64,000 nt of DNA from Leguminivora glycinivorella. Its lineage: Eukaryota > Arthropoda > Insecta > Lepidoptera > Tortricidae. Of the stretch, positions 42,560 to 55,100 are shown one piece after another (position 1 is the first letter of the stretch; each line of letters opens with the position of its first letter). The translations under genes and the position numbers were made by a program. Under the pieces are notes generated by a model that saw only the letters and a program-made list of their open reading frames with translations, ran no database searches and was not told where the DNA came from. Location of the stretch: NCBI RefSeq assembly GCF_023078275.1, contig NC_062998.1, positions 15,885,916-15,949,915 of the forward strand. The letters are read 5' to 3'.

Positions 42560-43670
42560 GAAGCATGATACTGTTCAGAAACCAGTAATAAGTGGTTCTG
42601 TGAAATGCAGGCTTGAGGTCAAGCTTGTTAGATAACATAGGCCATATTGTCATCACAATGATACATCCAGTGTTTTTAAGAATAACAATTATTCACATAG
42701 GTTTTGTATATACACCTATTGAACAACAATTTGGTATACATGTAAATAATAAGAGTGTGTGAAATGTAATTGTATGTAATATATTTCATTGTGTCTCCTA
42801 TACTAGTAGTCAATCTGTGTAAAGAATGTCCTATAATATTTATTTATTTATACTATGTATGTATTGGCTGCTTGTAAACATTTTGAGAGTTACCATAAAT
42901 ATGGTCTCTTCTGCCATGCTAGTACCTATATAGTAAAAGACTGTAGCTAACAATGCCTATTATATCATCATCTGTCTGTCTACAACTCAAGATTTCTGCT
43001 ATAAACCTGTCTATACTTATCTGCTATTCTAGTCTGCTTGGTTTAATATTAAAAACAATCAAATTTTAGAATCTGTAATATAAACAAAATAAAACAAGAG
43101 TTATAGCTTTAATCATTTTGAGTTAACGCAACCCTATCTTTGGTTACTTACCATAATCAGATGAGATATACAAGTAAAATCAAAATAATTTTAACAAACA
43201 ATTAATTTTAATCTTTTAATCAAATTATTGTATTTCTTGATTTTGAACAATAAGCTAATTAATAAAGTTAACAATGTTGTTTTAAATTTGTAATACTGAA
43301 TTTTAGAAACTGATGTTATTTTAAAATGTAATACATACTAAAATAAATAAATAAAATAAAAATACGTTTATTACCATAACACAAAAAGAGTACAGCAATG
43401 GAATAAAAAAGTAAGCAAAATAAGAGCTAAGTACATGTTTTTTATTCGTGCTTGGTAAAAGGATTCAGGTCTCAACATGTGCTAGGTTATAATACCCAGC
43501 GTTGATTTTCAGACTGATCCTTATTCCGTTGCCAGGGTGAACATCATTAGTAACAATAATTACGAGTTTTATTTATAATGTATATCTCTATGCCAAATAA
43601 ATATTTTCTATTCTATTGTATTCCAAATCTAGAGTTGCAGAAGAAAAAAAAAATCGTTGTGAGGGGCGGT
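42560..43670. other. GINS4 3' flank with an isolated SINE tail
   Basis: 42808-42855 contains GTCAATCTGTGTAAAGAATG and TCCTATAATATTTATTTATT, matching the 3' end of the SINE at 8478-8745. The rest is AT-rich with no recognised gene. Confidence 0.45.
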
Positions 43671-43680
43671 TCGCGCAATT

Positions 43681-43691
43681 GTGTGTGCGTG

Positions 43692-43753
<62 letters not shown>

Positions 43754-43776
43754 TGTTTGTGTGTGTTTGTACGTGC

Positions 43777-43841
<65 letters not shown>

Positions 43842-43852
43842 CGGGTGGGTGG
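43681..43852. repeat. (GT)n / (GC)n microsatellite
   Basis: Roughly 170 bp of almost pure GT dinucleotide with a central CGCGCGCGCG block around 43772-43790. The open frames here are artefacts of the repeat. Confidence 0.97.
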
Positions 43853-43854
43853 TG

Positions 43855-45827
43855 TTTGTATAAATATAATATAATAGACGACAATTATATATTGTTTTGT
43901 AATAATTAAATGCTTTTGTAATTTATTGTATTGTATTGTGGATTTAAGCTATATTTTGTGGTTTGTTTTACCTTACTTTCTATATGTAAATTTGTTTATG
44001 TAGTTATATGCTTAATTGATTTATTTATTTTATTTTATTTTTTTTGATATGAAGTGCTCTTAATATGAAGTGACCAATTAAACAATATGAATTTGATGAT
44101 TTTCTCTTTAATCTTTAAATCAATCTGATAACAATACCATAGTAACTAACTTACCATGGACCCGTGAGAATCATAGTATGGACATCTAGGGGGTCTGTGA
44201 AACCCACTGTGAGAAACCTTGGGTTAAAGGATCAACAACCATGTACTAATATTTGATTATAATTTGACAAAGTTAAATATTTACCCCCCTAATTTTAACG
44301 ATGTTATTAAGTTTGAGACTAACTGACTCGAATTAATTAAATATGACAAAGACTAAATGATAAGCCTTTATCAATAACGCCAGTCTTTCCAAGGCATTGG
44401 TAGTATCTACAATTTTACAACCACATCAATAGGATCATGACAATAATTTAAGAAATTGGAACTCCAAAGGAAAATGCGAACAAGTAAACCATGCTATAAA
44501 ATGTATACTTGTCTTGAAATTTATCAACAAGGCATGAGTATGTTACAAGGGTACCTAGTGTATTACATGATCTTGTTGATGGGGGCGAAGCAGGATATTA
44601 CTAACTTCTTCATTTGAGGCTTGCTCAATCACAGCTCGCAACTAGGCAGGTGGGATTGTAAATAATAATATCTTGGTCTTTCATAACATCAAAACATGTA
44701 TTCAAAACTAATCTTTGACATCAAATCACAATAATATTTGGATTTAATCACATTCAAATGTCCATTACTTAATGTCTAACAGATATAAGGCTTTCTTAAA
44801 GCCGTTTCACACTTAAACTTATTCTAATAATTGTGTAGAAAATACACACATTTTGAGTTTACTGAAATGCATTTGCGTACGGTATTTAAAATCGGCATTT
44901 GCACCATTAAACTCATCCCGTAATCTTTATACATCTTTGTGACACGTTACAGTTTTGTGACAGCACATGTACAAGTAGTGCAAATCTTTGCCATCGGTTA
45001 TTTTCTCTGAAACGTTCGTATTTGTCAAAATACCATTAACAATGTTAATTGATGGTTTCAGCGAGATTATTCAATTCTAAAAATAGCACCGATTATATTA
45101 AGTACGTTATAAGTACAATAAATATAGGTATCTGGTATAAGTAGTTTACGCACTGGAGGGAAGTCATGGTCCGTATTGAATTTAAGTAATCTGTGTGTCT
45201 ATAATATTAAGTAACCTTATAGCGATTATTGTAATTCCTATAAATATACTGAAATCATTGCCATTCATTAAATAAATTCATTGCTTAAGTCCACCAATGG
45301 TCGAGGCAGTGTTACTAAAAACTTTAGCTTTATAATCCTGTTTCATATTTTCTTTAGTGTATGACGCAAGTTTCAGAATCGTAAGTAGGTAAGTACTTAA
45401 AAAACAATTCAAAACCCCCAATTAACAAATGGGGGAAGGCCCCATATCAATGTCTAGTTTTATAGCGATTAAGTAGGTGCATTTTCATAAATCGGCAGTT
45501 TGCTTAAGTTCATATTAACAAAAAATTGGCATTTATTTAACACTAAGAGAGTTCTTTAAGTGGCACCACCTATGCAACAGTAATGATCTACGCGACTTTA
45601 GGATTAAGTATAATTATTTCTCTACATATTCCTCTTCCGTCGAATGATGGTCCCTAAGAGAGTTCCTTTTGATTATAGGAAAAATGAAACTCTTTCACTA
45701 AAAAATAAATTATAGTCTTAGTTGTTAAAAAACACATTTTATGTGACTTTATTATAAGTAGGTATAAAGGAACTGTCCTATGAGCCATCATTGGATGCGA
45801 GACAAGAAGTACAATATTGAGTAAGGG
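43855..45827. other. Intergenic DNA, no gene recognised
   Basis: AT-rich DNA between the convergent GINS4 and ABCC genes. No conserved frame. The short inverted motifs are not convincing. Confidence 0.4.
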
Positions 45828-45951
45828 CCTATTTACATGGTGCGCGAGCTAGCATGTGTTTCATTGCATTGCGGTATTTGATTAGTGTGCTGCATTGTAT
45901 GTATATCCTCAAAGGTTTAGTAGCGAGTTCGCGCGCCGTCTAAATAAGCCA
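45828..45951. mobile_element. Short MITE with GCCTATTTACATGGTGCGCG end
   Basis: The left end GCCTATTTACATGGTGCGCG and the inverse of the right end GGCTTATTTAGACGGCGCGC match at most positions. About 124 bp, non-coding. Confidence 0.45.
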
Positions 45952-46168
45952 TATCCTCCTAAGGCCCAAGATACTTATTGAATTCCATAAATGAAAACCA
46001 TGTTTTTAAATCTGAACATAGTTGCATTTGTTTTGTTTGCTGTGCTCTATTTATATTATAACTTTTATAAGTTAAAATTACAGTTTTTTTTTACTCGTAT
46101 GACTGGGTCTTAAGAGGTTAAGGCGGCATTGTGTCGCCGTTGTCAGTAGGGTGGTGGCAGTGTAAGTA

Positions 46169-49100
46169 CTAAGTGGCGAGCTTGGGCGCGTCGTCGGCGT
46201 CGACGTATCGGATGTGGTCCTTGTGCGCGGCGCTGGCGAGCTCGCGCAGGCTCTGCTCGGCGCCCGGGCTGAGTTGGCTTACCATGCCCGCGAAGTGCCC
46301 GTTCGGGTTCTGCAGCAGCTCGTGAGGGTGCCCAATCTCTACGATTTGTCCAGCTTCCATTACCTGGACAATTACAAATTTTTGTTAGTCTGCATTCAGT
46401 CCTATAATCTATATACTAGTTAAAGGACACTAAAGATTCATGTCGTGAGATGATCGGTCGGTATACCGTGAACCTATAGGTTCAGACTTTTCAGATATAT
46501 GGTATAGGTTCAGAAGAAATCTTTCATTCTTACAAGTTCTCAGTTTCATCTTAAGAAAGCCCTCCTTATAAAACGAAACGACAAAATGTCAAAAAAATGA
46601 TTCCAATATTTATGAGTGTATAGGCTTTTTCCCCGAAATCGTTGTCTTATTTTGGCCGGTTGAGTATTTACTTTCGTTTAATTAGGATTACTAGCGGATG
46701 CACTAGCGTTTAATTAGGATTGAACAAATTTCCTCATGGTGATATATTTCACCCTTAAATGCATAACCTTGACAAAGATCTATTCAAATTTGAATTCTGA
46801 CATGCTGTCAATAGTCAAAAATGCATGATGCTTATATACATCACTATGCATTTAATACATATTATACATATGACTAAGTAGGTATTTACACATAATAAAC
46901 AAGTGGTGTGTTGTTCCAAAGCCAATTCTTCCATTATGGGCATACAGCCAATTCGAGTCAGCTATAAAATAGGGGTCGAAGATTTGCGAGTGCAGAACGA
47001 TATACTTACAATGACTCTGTCAGAGTCGGCGACGGTGTGCAGCCGATGCGCCACGGTTATCACCGTACAATCCGCGAAGTACTTGCGAATAGACTTCTGT
47101 ATCAATGCGTCAGTGCTGCGAAAAGAACAAAATAAATTATCTTCACTTCACTACAAGTATTCGGTGTTAACTAATTAATATGTAAATCCGTAGCGCCATC
47201 TATTCCAGAATCAAAGGTGTAGCGCCATCTCACGTACAGTACATTTCTCTTAATGGTTCCCAGGAACATTTTTTCTTATATACTTTATCTGTATACATGT
47301 ATGAGTTACTCGTACCTCGTACATAATGTCTCTGTCCAAATATGGAGCCGTTACTTGTCAAAACGGACCCTAATAGGCTCCTATGAGCCATGGCAAATGC
47401 CGAGATAACGCAAAGAGGATGATGAAGAGTTGTTGGTCTTACTTGGGGTCGACGTTGGCGGTGGCCTCGTCGAGCACGAGCAGGCGGTTGCGCGCGAGGG
47501 CGGCGCGCGCCAGGCACAGCAGCTGCCTCTGGCCCGCGCTGAAGTTGGACCCGCCCGACGCCACCTCCGACGACAGGGACGTCACGCTCTGCTTTAACTC
47601 CACCTGGCAGGCAAGCACGGTCGCGTGATTAATTATATAAGGCAGTGGCGTGCCTAGGGTTTCAAAGTGAGGCAAGCCGAAAGGTACGTTTTGGCAATAT
47701 CTAACTACTTAATCTTCAATTTTCGAACTCACAGCCCTACAAAATGTTCTATTACGCGCCGCACTTTTCTGAGAAATACACAAGCCGGGCGTTGGTTTTC
47801 GCGCGGAAATAATGTCTCGTTTTTGGGCAAAATTTAACTACTTTACCTTGCCTTCGTCGAGTAATATGTGTACCACGCATTTGTCACCGTCACAAGAAAC
47901 AAATTCATCCATTGTCAATTGGATTTTTAAACGAATTAAACACTTAATAACAAGAAAACGAAGAAGAGCACATTCACTTAACGCAAATAAAACTTTCGAC
48001 TAAATAATAATACACTTGAAGTTGTCAATCAAACGCGCGCTCAATCTTGTTCCTCACTTCATACCAAAAGCCCGGCTTAAATCGTGGAACAAATGTTCTA
48101 TATATACCTACAAATAGTTATATAAGTTGCTAGGCAGAATGTAGGCTAAAAGCTAGGAAAAAAAGGATGCAAGAGCAAGCCCCATTGCAAGCCAACGAGT
48201 GCGAGCGAGCAAGATATAGCTGAACGTAGTGAACGTGCTCTTCCGCGCTGCACTAGCGCCACGGCAAAACATGGCAACATGCTGTGGTCTGTACCGTATG
48301 GTCGGTCGGCCGTGAGCTTCACTTATGGAGAACTTAATAATATCTAATATTAGCGCGCGATTTTAAAAATGTTAGGGCAAGCCCGGCTTTTGGGCTTATA
48401 TGGCTGTACCGCCACTGATATAAGGTTGCCTTTACACCTGTGAGTTTTACCGCTTACGTAAGCGACTTATGCAAAACTTTCAAATGTACATAAATGGTTT
48501 TTGTAAACAGCTTACGGTAAGTTTTGACTACTTTCGTACGTTGAAAACTTTCAAGTGTAAAAGGGTACGACTTTGCTTACGGAAGCGACTCACAGCTTAT
48601 CGAAATAAATTGATAAGTTTTGGACTACCGAATAAGTAACTAGGGCGGTTTTAATACTACAATGTAAAATTCCAGTAAGTTGAAAATCACAAAACTTACG
48701 ATAAGTTTTTCATAAGAGTAAATGGATCCACCATGAGTTGCTATACGAAAGATTTACGTAAGCAATTTACAGGTGTAAAGGCGGCCTAACGTCAGGCCGA
48801 AAAGGATTTGCACTATTTGTAAGTGCGATAAAGTTTATTGAACTGCACGGGAAGCATGGTCGCGCGATAGACGATAAAATATCAGGCCGTCCCTATCGCA
48901 CTTACAAATAGTGCGATAGGGACGGCCTGCTATTTTATCACTTATCGCGCGACCATAATTACCTGCCAGGTGTGATACGCCTGCTGGACAGTAATTGACA
49001 ACGTTTCAAAATTTTCAATGTCCTTAAATCGAAAACCATTTCGAGATATACGCTTGTAGATCACATAAATCATTTTTTTAATTTTTTTTTCCGCATTTTT

Positions 49101-52100
49101 AGTATAAAAAATCTTAAAAATAGTTTAAAGGGGAAGTGACGTCAAATAGCTGATTTAGAGCTGCCACTATATCAAAAAAATTTTCCAGTTGGGATGTCAC
49201 TTGAGTTTGACAGTGAAACTTATCACAGTTCGTAGCAAAGATATTTATAAAATCATGGCTTAGTCTATGATTCGTAGTCATTCACTAGTGGTTGACAGTG
49301 ACACTTGACAGTCAGACATACCGGACTGTTTAAGCTGACTGTTAAAACTTTTTTTTAGGAATGATTTTGTCGTTTTCTTAGGTGTATGAAACAACACATG
49401 TGACGTCACGAAGCTGTGTCTTGACGTTTGTAACTTACGCTCTTTCTGCTCGAAGCAGTAATAAAAAGGGAATTTCTCATTAAAATAGCAGTTTTTGGAA
49501 AAATAAAAAAATACGTGTATCTTTTAGCATTGAGTTCTTTCAAACCAAACAATAAAAAGTAGTACTCAAAAATATGAAATGTTGTCAATTGACAATCAGC
49601 ACGGGAAGCATGGTCGCGCGATAGACGATAAAATAGCAGGCCATTCCTATCGCACTATTTGTAAGTGCGATAGGGACGGCCTGATATTTTTATCGTCTAT
49701 CGCGCGACCATGCTTCCCGTGCAGGGCACAAGTTTGACATTTAGGCACAATTATATACCAGGGGGCCGATTTTTGACTCTCGAGACTGCACGATTTCGCC
49801 GACCGAGACTGCACGATGTGGCACACAATCAAAGTTCCTGTAATTCCATTCGTACCATTTCATTCCAGACTCGAGCCTCTCGAGCCAAGTTTCAGGGAGC
49901 TGAAATGCTAGAAAGATTCAGGGGGTTTTCGGTTATTACCTGTTCCAGAGCTCTCCAAATGTCTGCGTCCGTGTACTTGTCGAACGGATCCATGTTGTAG
50001 CGCAGGCTAGCCGAGAACAACACCGGCTCTTGAGGAATTATTGCAATCTTGGATCTCAGCTCCTGTTCATAAAAATATAGCTTATGTTATGCCATAAAAA
50101 ATAGACTGTATTAGCATAGTCGACATAAAATAGTACATTACGATACAAGTGAGAAAAACACGAAGTTCGAAACGAACGGCGATAAATTAAAACACGGCCG
50201 AAGGGAGTGTTTTAAATCGTCAGAAGTTACAAATTGCCTTTTCGCACGTATATCTTACGACGTTTTTCAGTACAGATGGAGATGGCCCTCCGAACCTTTC
50301 GACCTGATAAGAAATGAACCATTTCTCACAATAGTGCGTAAAAAAACACCATATGTAATGTACTGTCAAATAAATTATGTCGAACACAATATCCTAAAAA
50401 ATAAAATACCTAATTACTTTATATTTTGTGAATTTTCATCCAGAATGACTCTCAAACGAATTTAAAATGGTTGAATTCGTGAAGTTTTGATTATTTTTAA
50501 AATTGAGGAAAGTTTTGTGGCATTTTCCCTTTAGGCCGTTTTCACATTATCCGATCCGATATCGGATGTCGGAAGGATTTCAATAGAAAAAATCCAAGAT
50601 GGCGCCTGTAATGTAGGTATGGGATATCGGTCCGACATCCGATATCGGATCGGATAATGTGAAAACGGCCTTAGGGCCCAATAGTTTACCACAGAGTAGT
50701 AACTTGTAATAGAGGCTAGACTAGTATGTGGAGTAGTGACCTTGAGAGCGATGGAGCCAGTGTCCACGTCGTCGATGTAGACGTTGCCGTCGATGGGCGC
50801 CAGGCGGAACAGCGCCGATATCAGCGACGACTTGCCCGCGCCCGTGCGGCCCACTACGCCCACCTACGAACAATACAACTCTAGATATAAGGTAGGCTAT
50901 TGGAAAATACTAGGTCAGGGTACCTAGCAGTGGCGGCTGGGGAAAATTTCTGCGAAGCAACACTGAGCAAAAAGAAACCTACCTTAACATTAGGTACTTT
51001 ACTAGTAATCAATTTTTGGCAAGCCGGTGGGAATCGGCTTGTATGGATCAGCCGCTGCAGGTGCCTAGCCAACGTCACAATCGCAAGCTAAACTGACGTA
51101 GCGTCGACGATTGTCATTTCGGCTTAGCCGGCAGTCAACTAGGGTGTGAATCAACTCATGTTATCCGAAGCAATTCATCAGTCCCACTAATTCAAATCTT
51201 GAGCGGTATTCCTGCTAATCCTGCTTCAATTCAGTCACGTGGACAGTTGGGCACCGCTAATATTAGCATTTTCGTTATGGGCTAGTTGCCTATACTTAAA
51301 ATAAAATATTTTATGCAGTGCACTAAATAAAGCACCACATAATTAGAAGAAAAATATAGACAGTCGTTATTTTTAAACATAATTTCTATTTAATAAGTCA
51401 AAGAGAAAGATATAAAGTAAATGAGTTCACCGTGACGTCACTCCTCAGTATTTCATAGTAATTCCATATTAGCAAATCGTTTTGATAGTTCATAAAAAGA
51501 AACTGATTTGACTAGTAGGAAACTAGCCTATTGACTTAACGAACCAATGAAGTACCATGGGTCCAAAAATACCAGGCAAAATAGCATTTGAGTAGTAGTA
51601 TAAGAATTGATTAAGGCCCCCAGTGCCAGTGGCTGGAATTGAACCAGCATCAACACGGTCGAATTTTCCCCTCAAATATGCAATTTGTTAGGTAACTGAA
51701 TATAATTTAATTTGTGGACTGTACTGTCTGAGGTTATTCCACATTTGTGTTTAAGTTATCAGCGATCCAAGTACTTAGACAACGTACCTTCCAGCCGCTC
51801 TCAATAGTGATGTTGAGGTTTTTGAGTACCGGCTCCGCTTCCTTGTCGTAGCGTAGGTACAGGTCCTTGAAGACGAGCTTCGCGCGCTGCGGCCAGCCCG
51901 ACGGGGGCGAGGGGCCGGCTATTTCCTATAATATCAATATACAATACAATTCATTTATTCATGATAAACATGTATTACAAATAATACAATACAAAAAACA
52001 TTTAATTATTACACAATATAAAATTGTCGTTTACCACCAAATGGGCCTCAGCGTAATGCCATCCATACAGTCAGTGGTCAAAATTGCGGAATGTTCGATA

Positions 52101-55100
52101 CAAACTTACACTTCCCATTTTAGGGAAGTGGGGGGTTAGAAAGAGTCAGAAAGCAACCTATGTCACTGTCCATCCCTTCAAATATCCCCACTTAAAAAAC
52201 CACGTCAATTCGTCGCTCCGTTTTGCCGTGAAAGACGGACAAACCAACAGACACACACATTTTCCCATTTATAATATTAGTATGGATTGCAAACCGTATG
52301 CATAAGTGTCCTCGCTCCTTGACAATTTCAATTAACGCCTCTCGATGTTCAATGAGACCCTAGTGGCATAAACTTAACATTGCATGATTTTAATTTTCAC
52401 AATTAAACTAATTTATCTATGTCTTGTTTTGTGGGTTTTCAAATGCCTATAAGAACTACAATTTTATAACATAGTATAATAAAGTGTACTATCGTATGTA
52501 ATAAAGAGTAATATTATATATTTATTGACAAATCGGGCACTCATCGGTGTTTAGCACTTGCGCTTTCGCCCTCGAGTCAATGGGCATTTTCAGAAATTGG
52601 GACCCAAAATTGGTTACAGTTGTTAACAAAAATTAACTCGATGTCAGTTTTGTGACGAATTTTCGTGCATGCATGAAATGTCAATAAAAATATTGTTTTT
52701 GTGTTATTCACATAAACTATAAGCAATAATCTACATTTAGAACATGAAAAAAAATTGGTTTTTAGACGGATTTTATTCTTAATTTGTCGTCACAAAACTG
52801 TCACTAATTTAGTGTCACAAAACTGTCAATAATGAAATTGCACTCGATGTATAGGCTCGCGCGCGAGAACGCAAATTATACTAAGCTAGTAAGTAAGTAA
52901 CTACATACCAGTAGGCCTAGCACATGATGGCCGCGAGATAGATAACACGTCTTCTTCTAACTGTATTAATGACATAAGGACGGGTAGTCTATCTCGCGGC
53001 GACATACTATCACGGCAGTCATATGCTAACCCTGCTGGCTGATCGCAAGACCGACGCAACCGGCCTTCGTCTCTAGTCTTAGCCACGATACAACAGATGT
53101 AGGACATACCTCTTGCGGCAGCGACGTGTACTGCGTGACGCGCTCCACGCTCGTCATCTGCGATATCACCTCCGTGATCTGCTTCACGCCGTATTGCACC
53201 ATGTTTACCAAGATGAGCCCCTGGCTGATCGCCAGTCCGACGTCGCCGGCTTTTGTCTCTTTTGAGTCTAAAATATGACACAATAGTTAGTGAAAGTTTA
53301 AGGTAAAATTTAAGACGTTCTCTTGTTTTCACCTTTATCACTTTCGGTATCCATCAATAGACCCCCGAATTACCGTAACTCATATATATTGATGTCAGCG
53401 ATGTCATCGACATAATGTTTGCATGATTACGAACAAATACGAACGTAGTAATAAGCGCCTAACTAAAATAAGTAAGCAATCAGTCGTAATTATAAAATTT
53501 CAAGCCTATATACTCACTACTGAGGAACAGGAACGTGTAAGCGACTACCACCACATAGCTCGCAGAGATGAGAGACAGCCAAATGGAGAACGCCGTGTTT
53601 GTCACTAACGTCAAGTACCTGGAATGGACGATGGAAATAATGAGGGGTCGTGAATATCGTGCGCTAACTCGAATGGGGGTATGACGGACTGAGATCGTTA
53701 GAATAAAATAAATATTTGCCAAAATACGATTATAATTCAAAGCTACTTGTGAGAATACCGGGCTACGAGTCACTCCGTCTACTCAATGAATGTTTGTATT
53801 AAATAGTCAACCAGTTACAATGTTAGGCCACTCTAGAACCCTGTCGTATTGACAGTGTTTTATTTGCTATAGAAATCAGTTTGAGTTTTACTGTGAAAGG
53901 GTTCTACAGTGGCAGTATGGCCACTCCCGCTCCCCGCTGAAAGTGCAGCCCACCCCCTCTCGGTTACCTCACAGTTACCGCCTGTCAAAAACGCGAACAG
54001 TCGACCTGTCATATTTCACTCATACGAGCATAGTACGCGTTTACCTACACGAGCTTAGACTGTGTGCTAGGAACGCGCCTCTTTCATATGGGTTCCCTCT
54101 ATGTGGCATAACTTTATTTGTCCGAAACGCTTTTGTCATAACAGATTTGGCATAATCGATTTTTGCCGAACGTTAATGTAGCATAAACATTGTTTGGTAT
54201 AATTCACGATATTTCGAATATTATTTTGTCCGAAACTATATTTGGCCTACTATTATTGAGGCCGAGTGTCATTAGGAAGAAATTGGATGAGCATAAATAT
54301 TTTTGGCATACATCCCATTATCCGAAACTTATTTCGCATACATTTTTCGTTAAGCAGAAATGCGCTTTTAGGGAAAAATAGTTACACGAGGTTAGAATTG
54401 CGAACTCTACAGATACTCACTGCTCCATAAAAGTGGGTTAGGTTAGGTTAGAGCTGCGACTATTACAGAAAAGCACCGCTAGGGAAAAGTGGGTTAGGTT
54501 AGGTTAGAACTGCGACCACAACAAACACGCACCGCTAGGGAAAAATGGGTTAGGTTAGGTTAGAACTGCGACCTCAACAGAAAAGCACCGCTAGGGAAAA
54601 ATGGGTTAGGTTAGGTTAGAACTGCGACTACAACAGAAAAGCACCGCTAGGAAAAAGTGGATTAGGTTAGGTTACAACTGCGACCACAACAAAAACGCAC
54701 TGCTAGGTAAAAGTGAAACCCACACACCAAAATAAATTCGGCAAAACATTAAATCGGAACACTAACTTTATGCACATAAAATTTATGCGTAAAAATGATT
54801 CGGAGCACCAAATTTATGTACAAAGAATATTCGGTCAAATCACAATCTGCCTAAAGAGATTATGCTAAACTTGACTATGCCAAAGCAGTTTATGCACAAA
54901 GCCAATTATGACTAAATCGATTATGCACAATAGAATTATTCATAAAAAAATTATGCCACAACAGGGTGAACCTTTTCATATATTTGATCGCCGGTGTCCG
55001 ACGTGTGACAGTGGCCTAGGATTCAGATTGGTTGACTGTACGCGTAGACACTGACCAGGCAGCCGTGTGCACGTCCTGCTTGTCGTCGAAGTGGCGCTGC

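Noticed and set aside
43700..43850. CRISPR-like or tandem array
   Set aside because: Simple dinucleotide repeat without spacers; a eukaryotic genome.
43578..43909. Several open frames of about 100 codons on both strands
   Set aside because: They are translations of the GT microsatellite.
47383..47628. Plus-strand frame opposite an ABCC exon
   Set aside because: Shadow of the NBD2 exon, which has clear ABC motifs on the minus strand.
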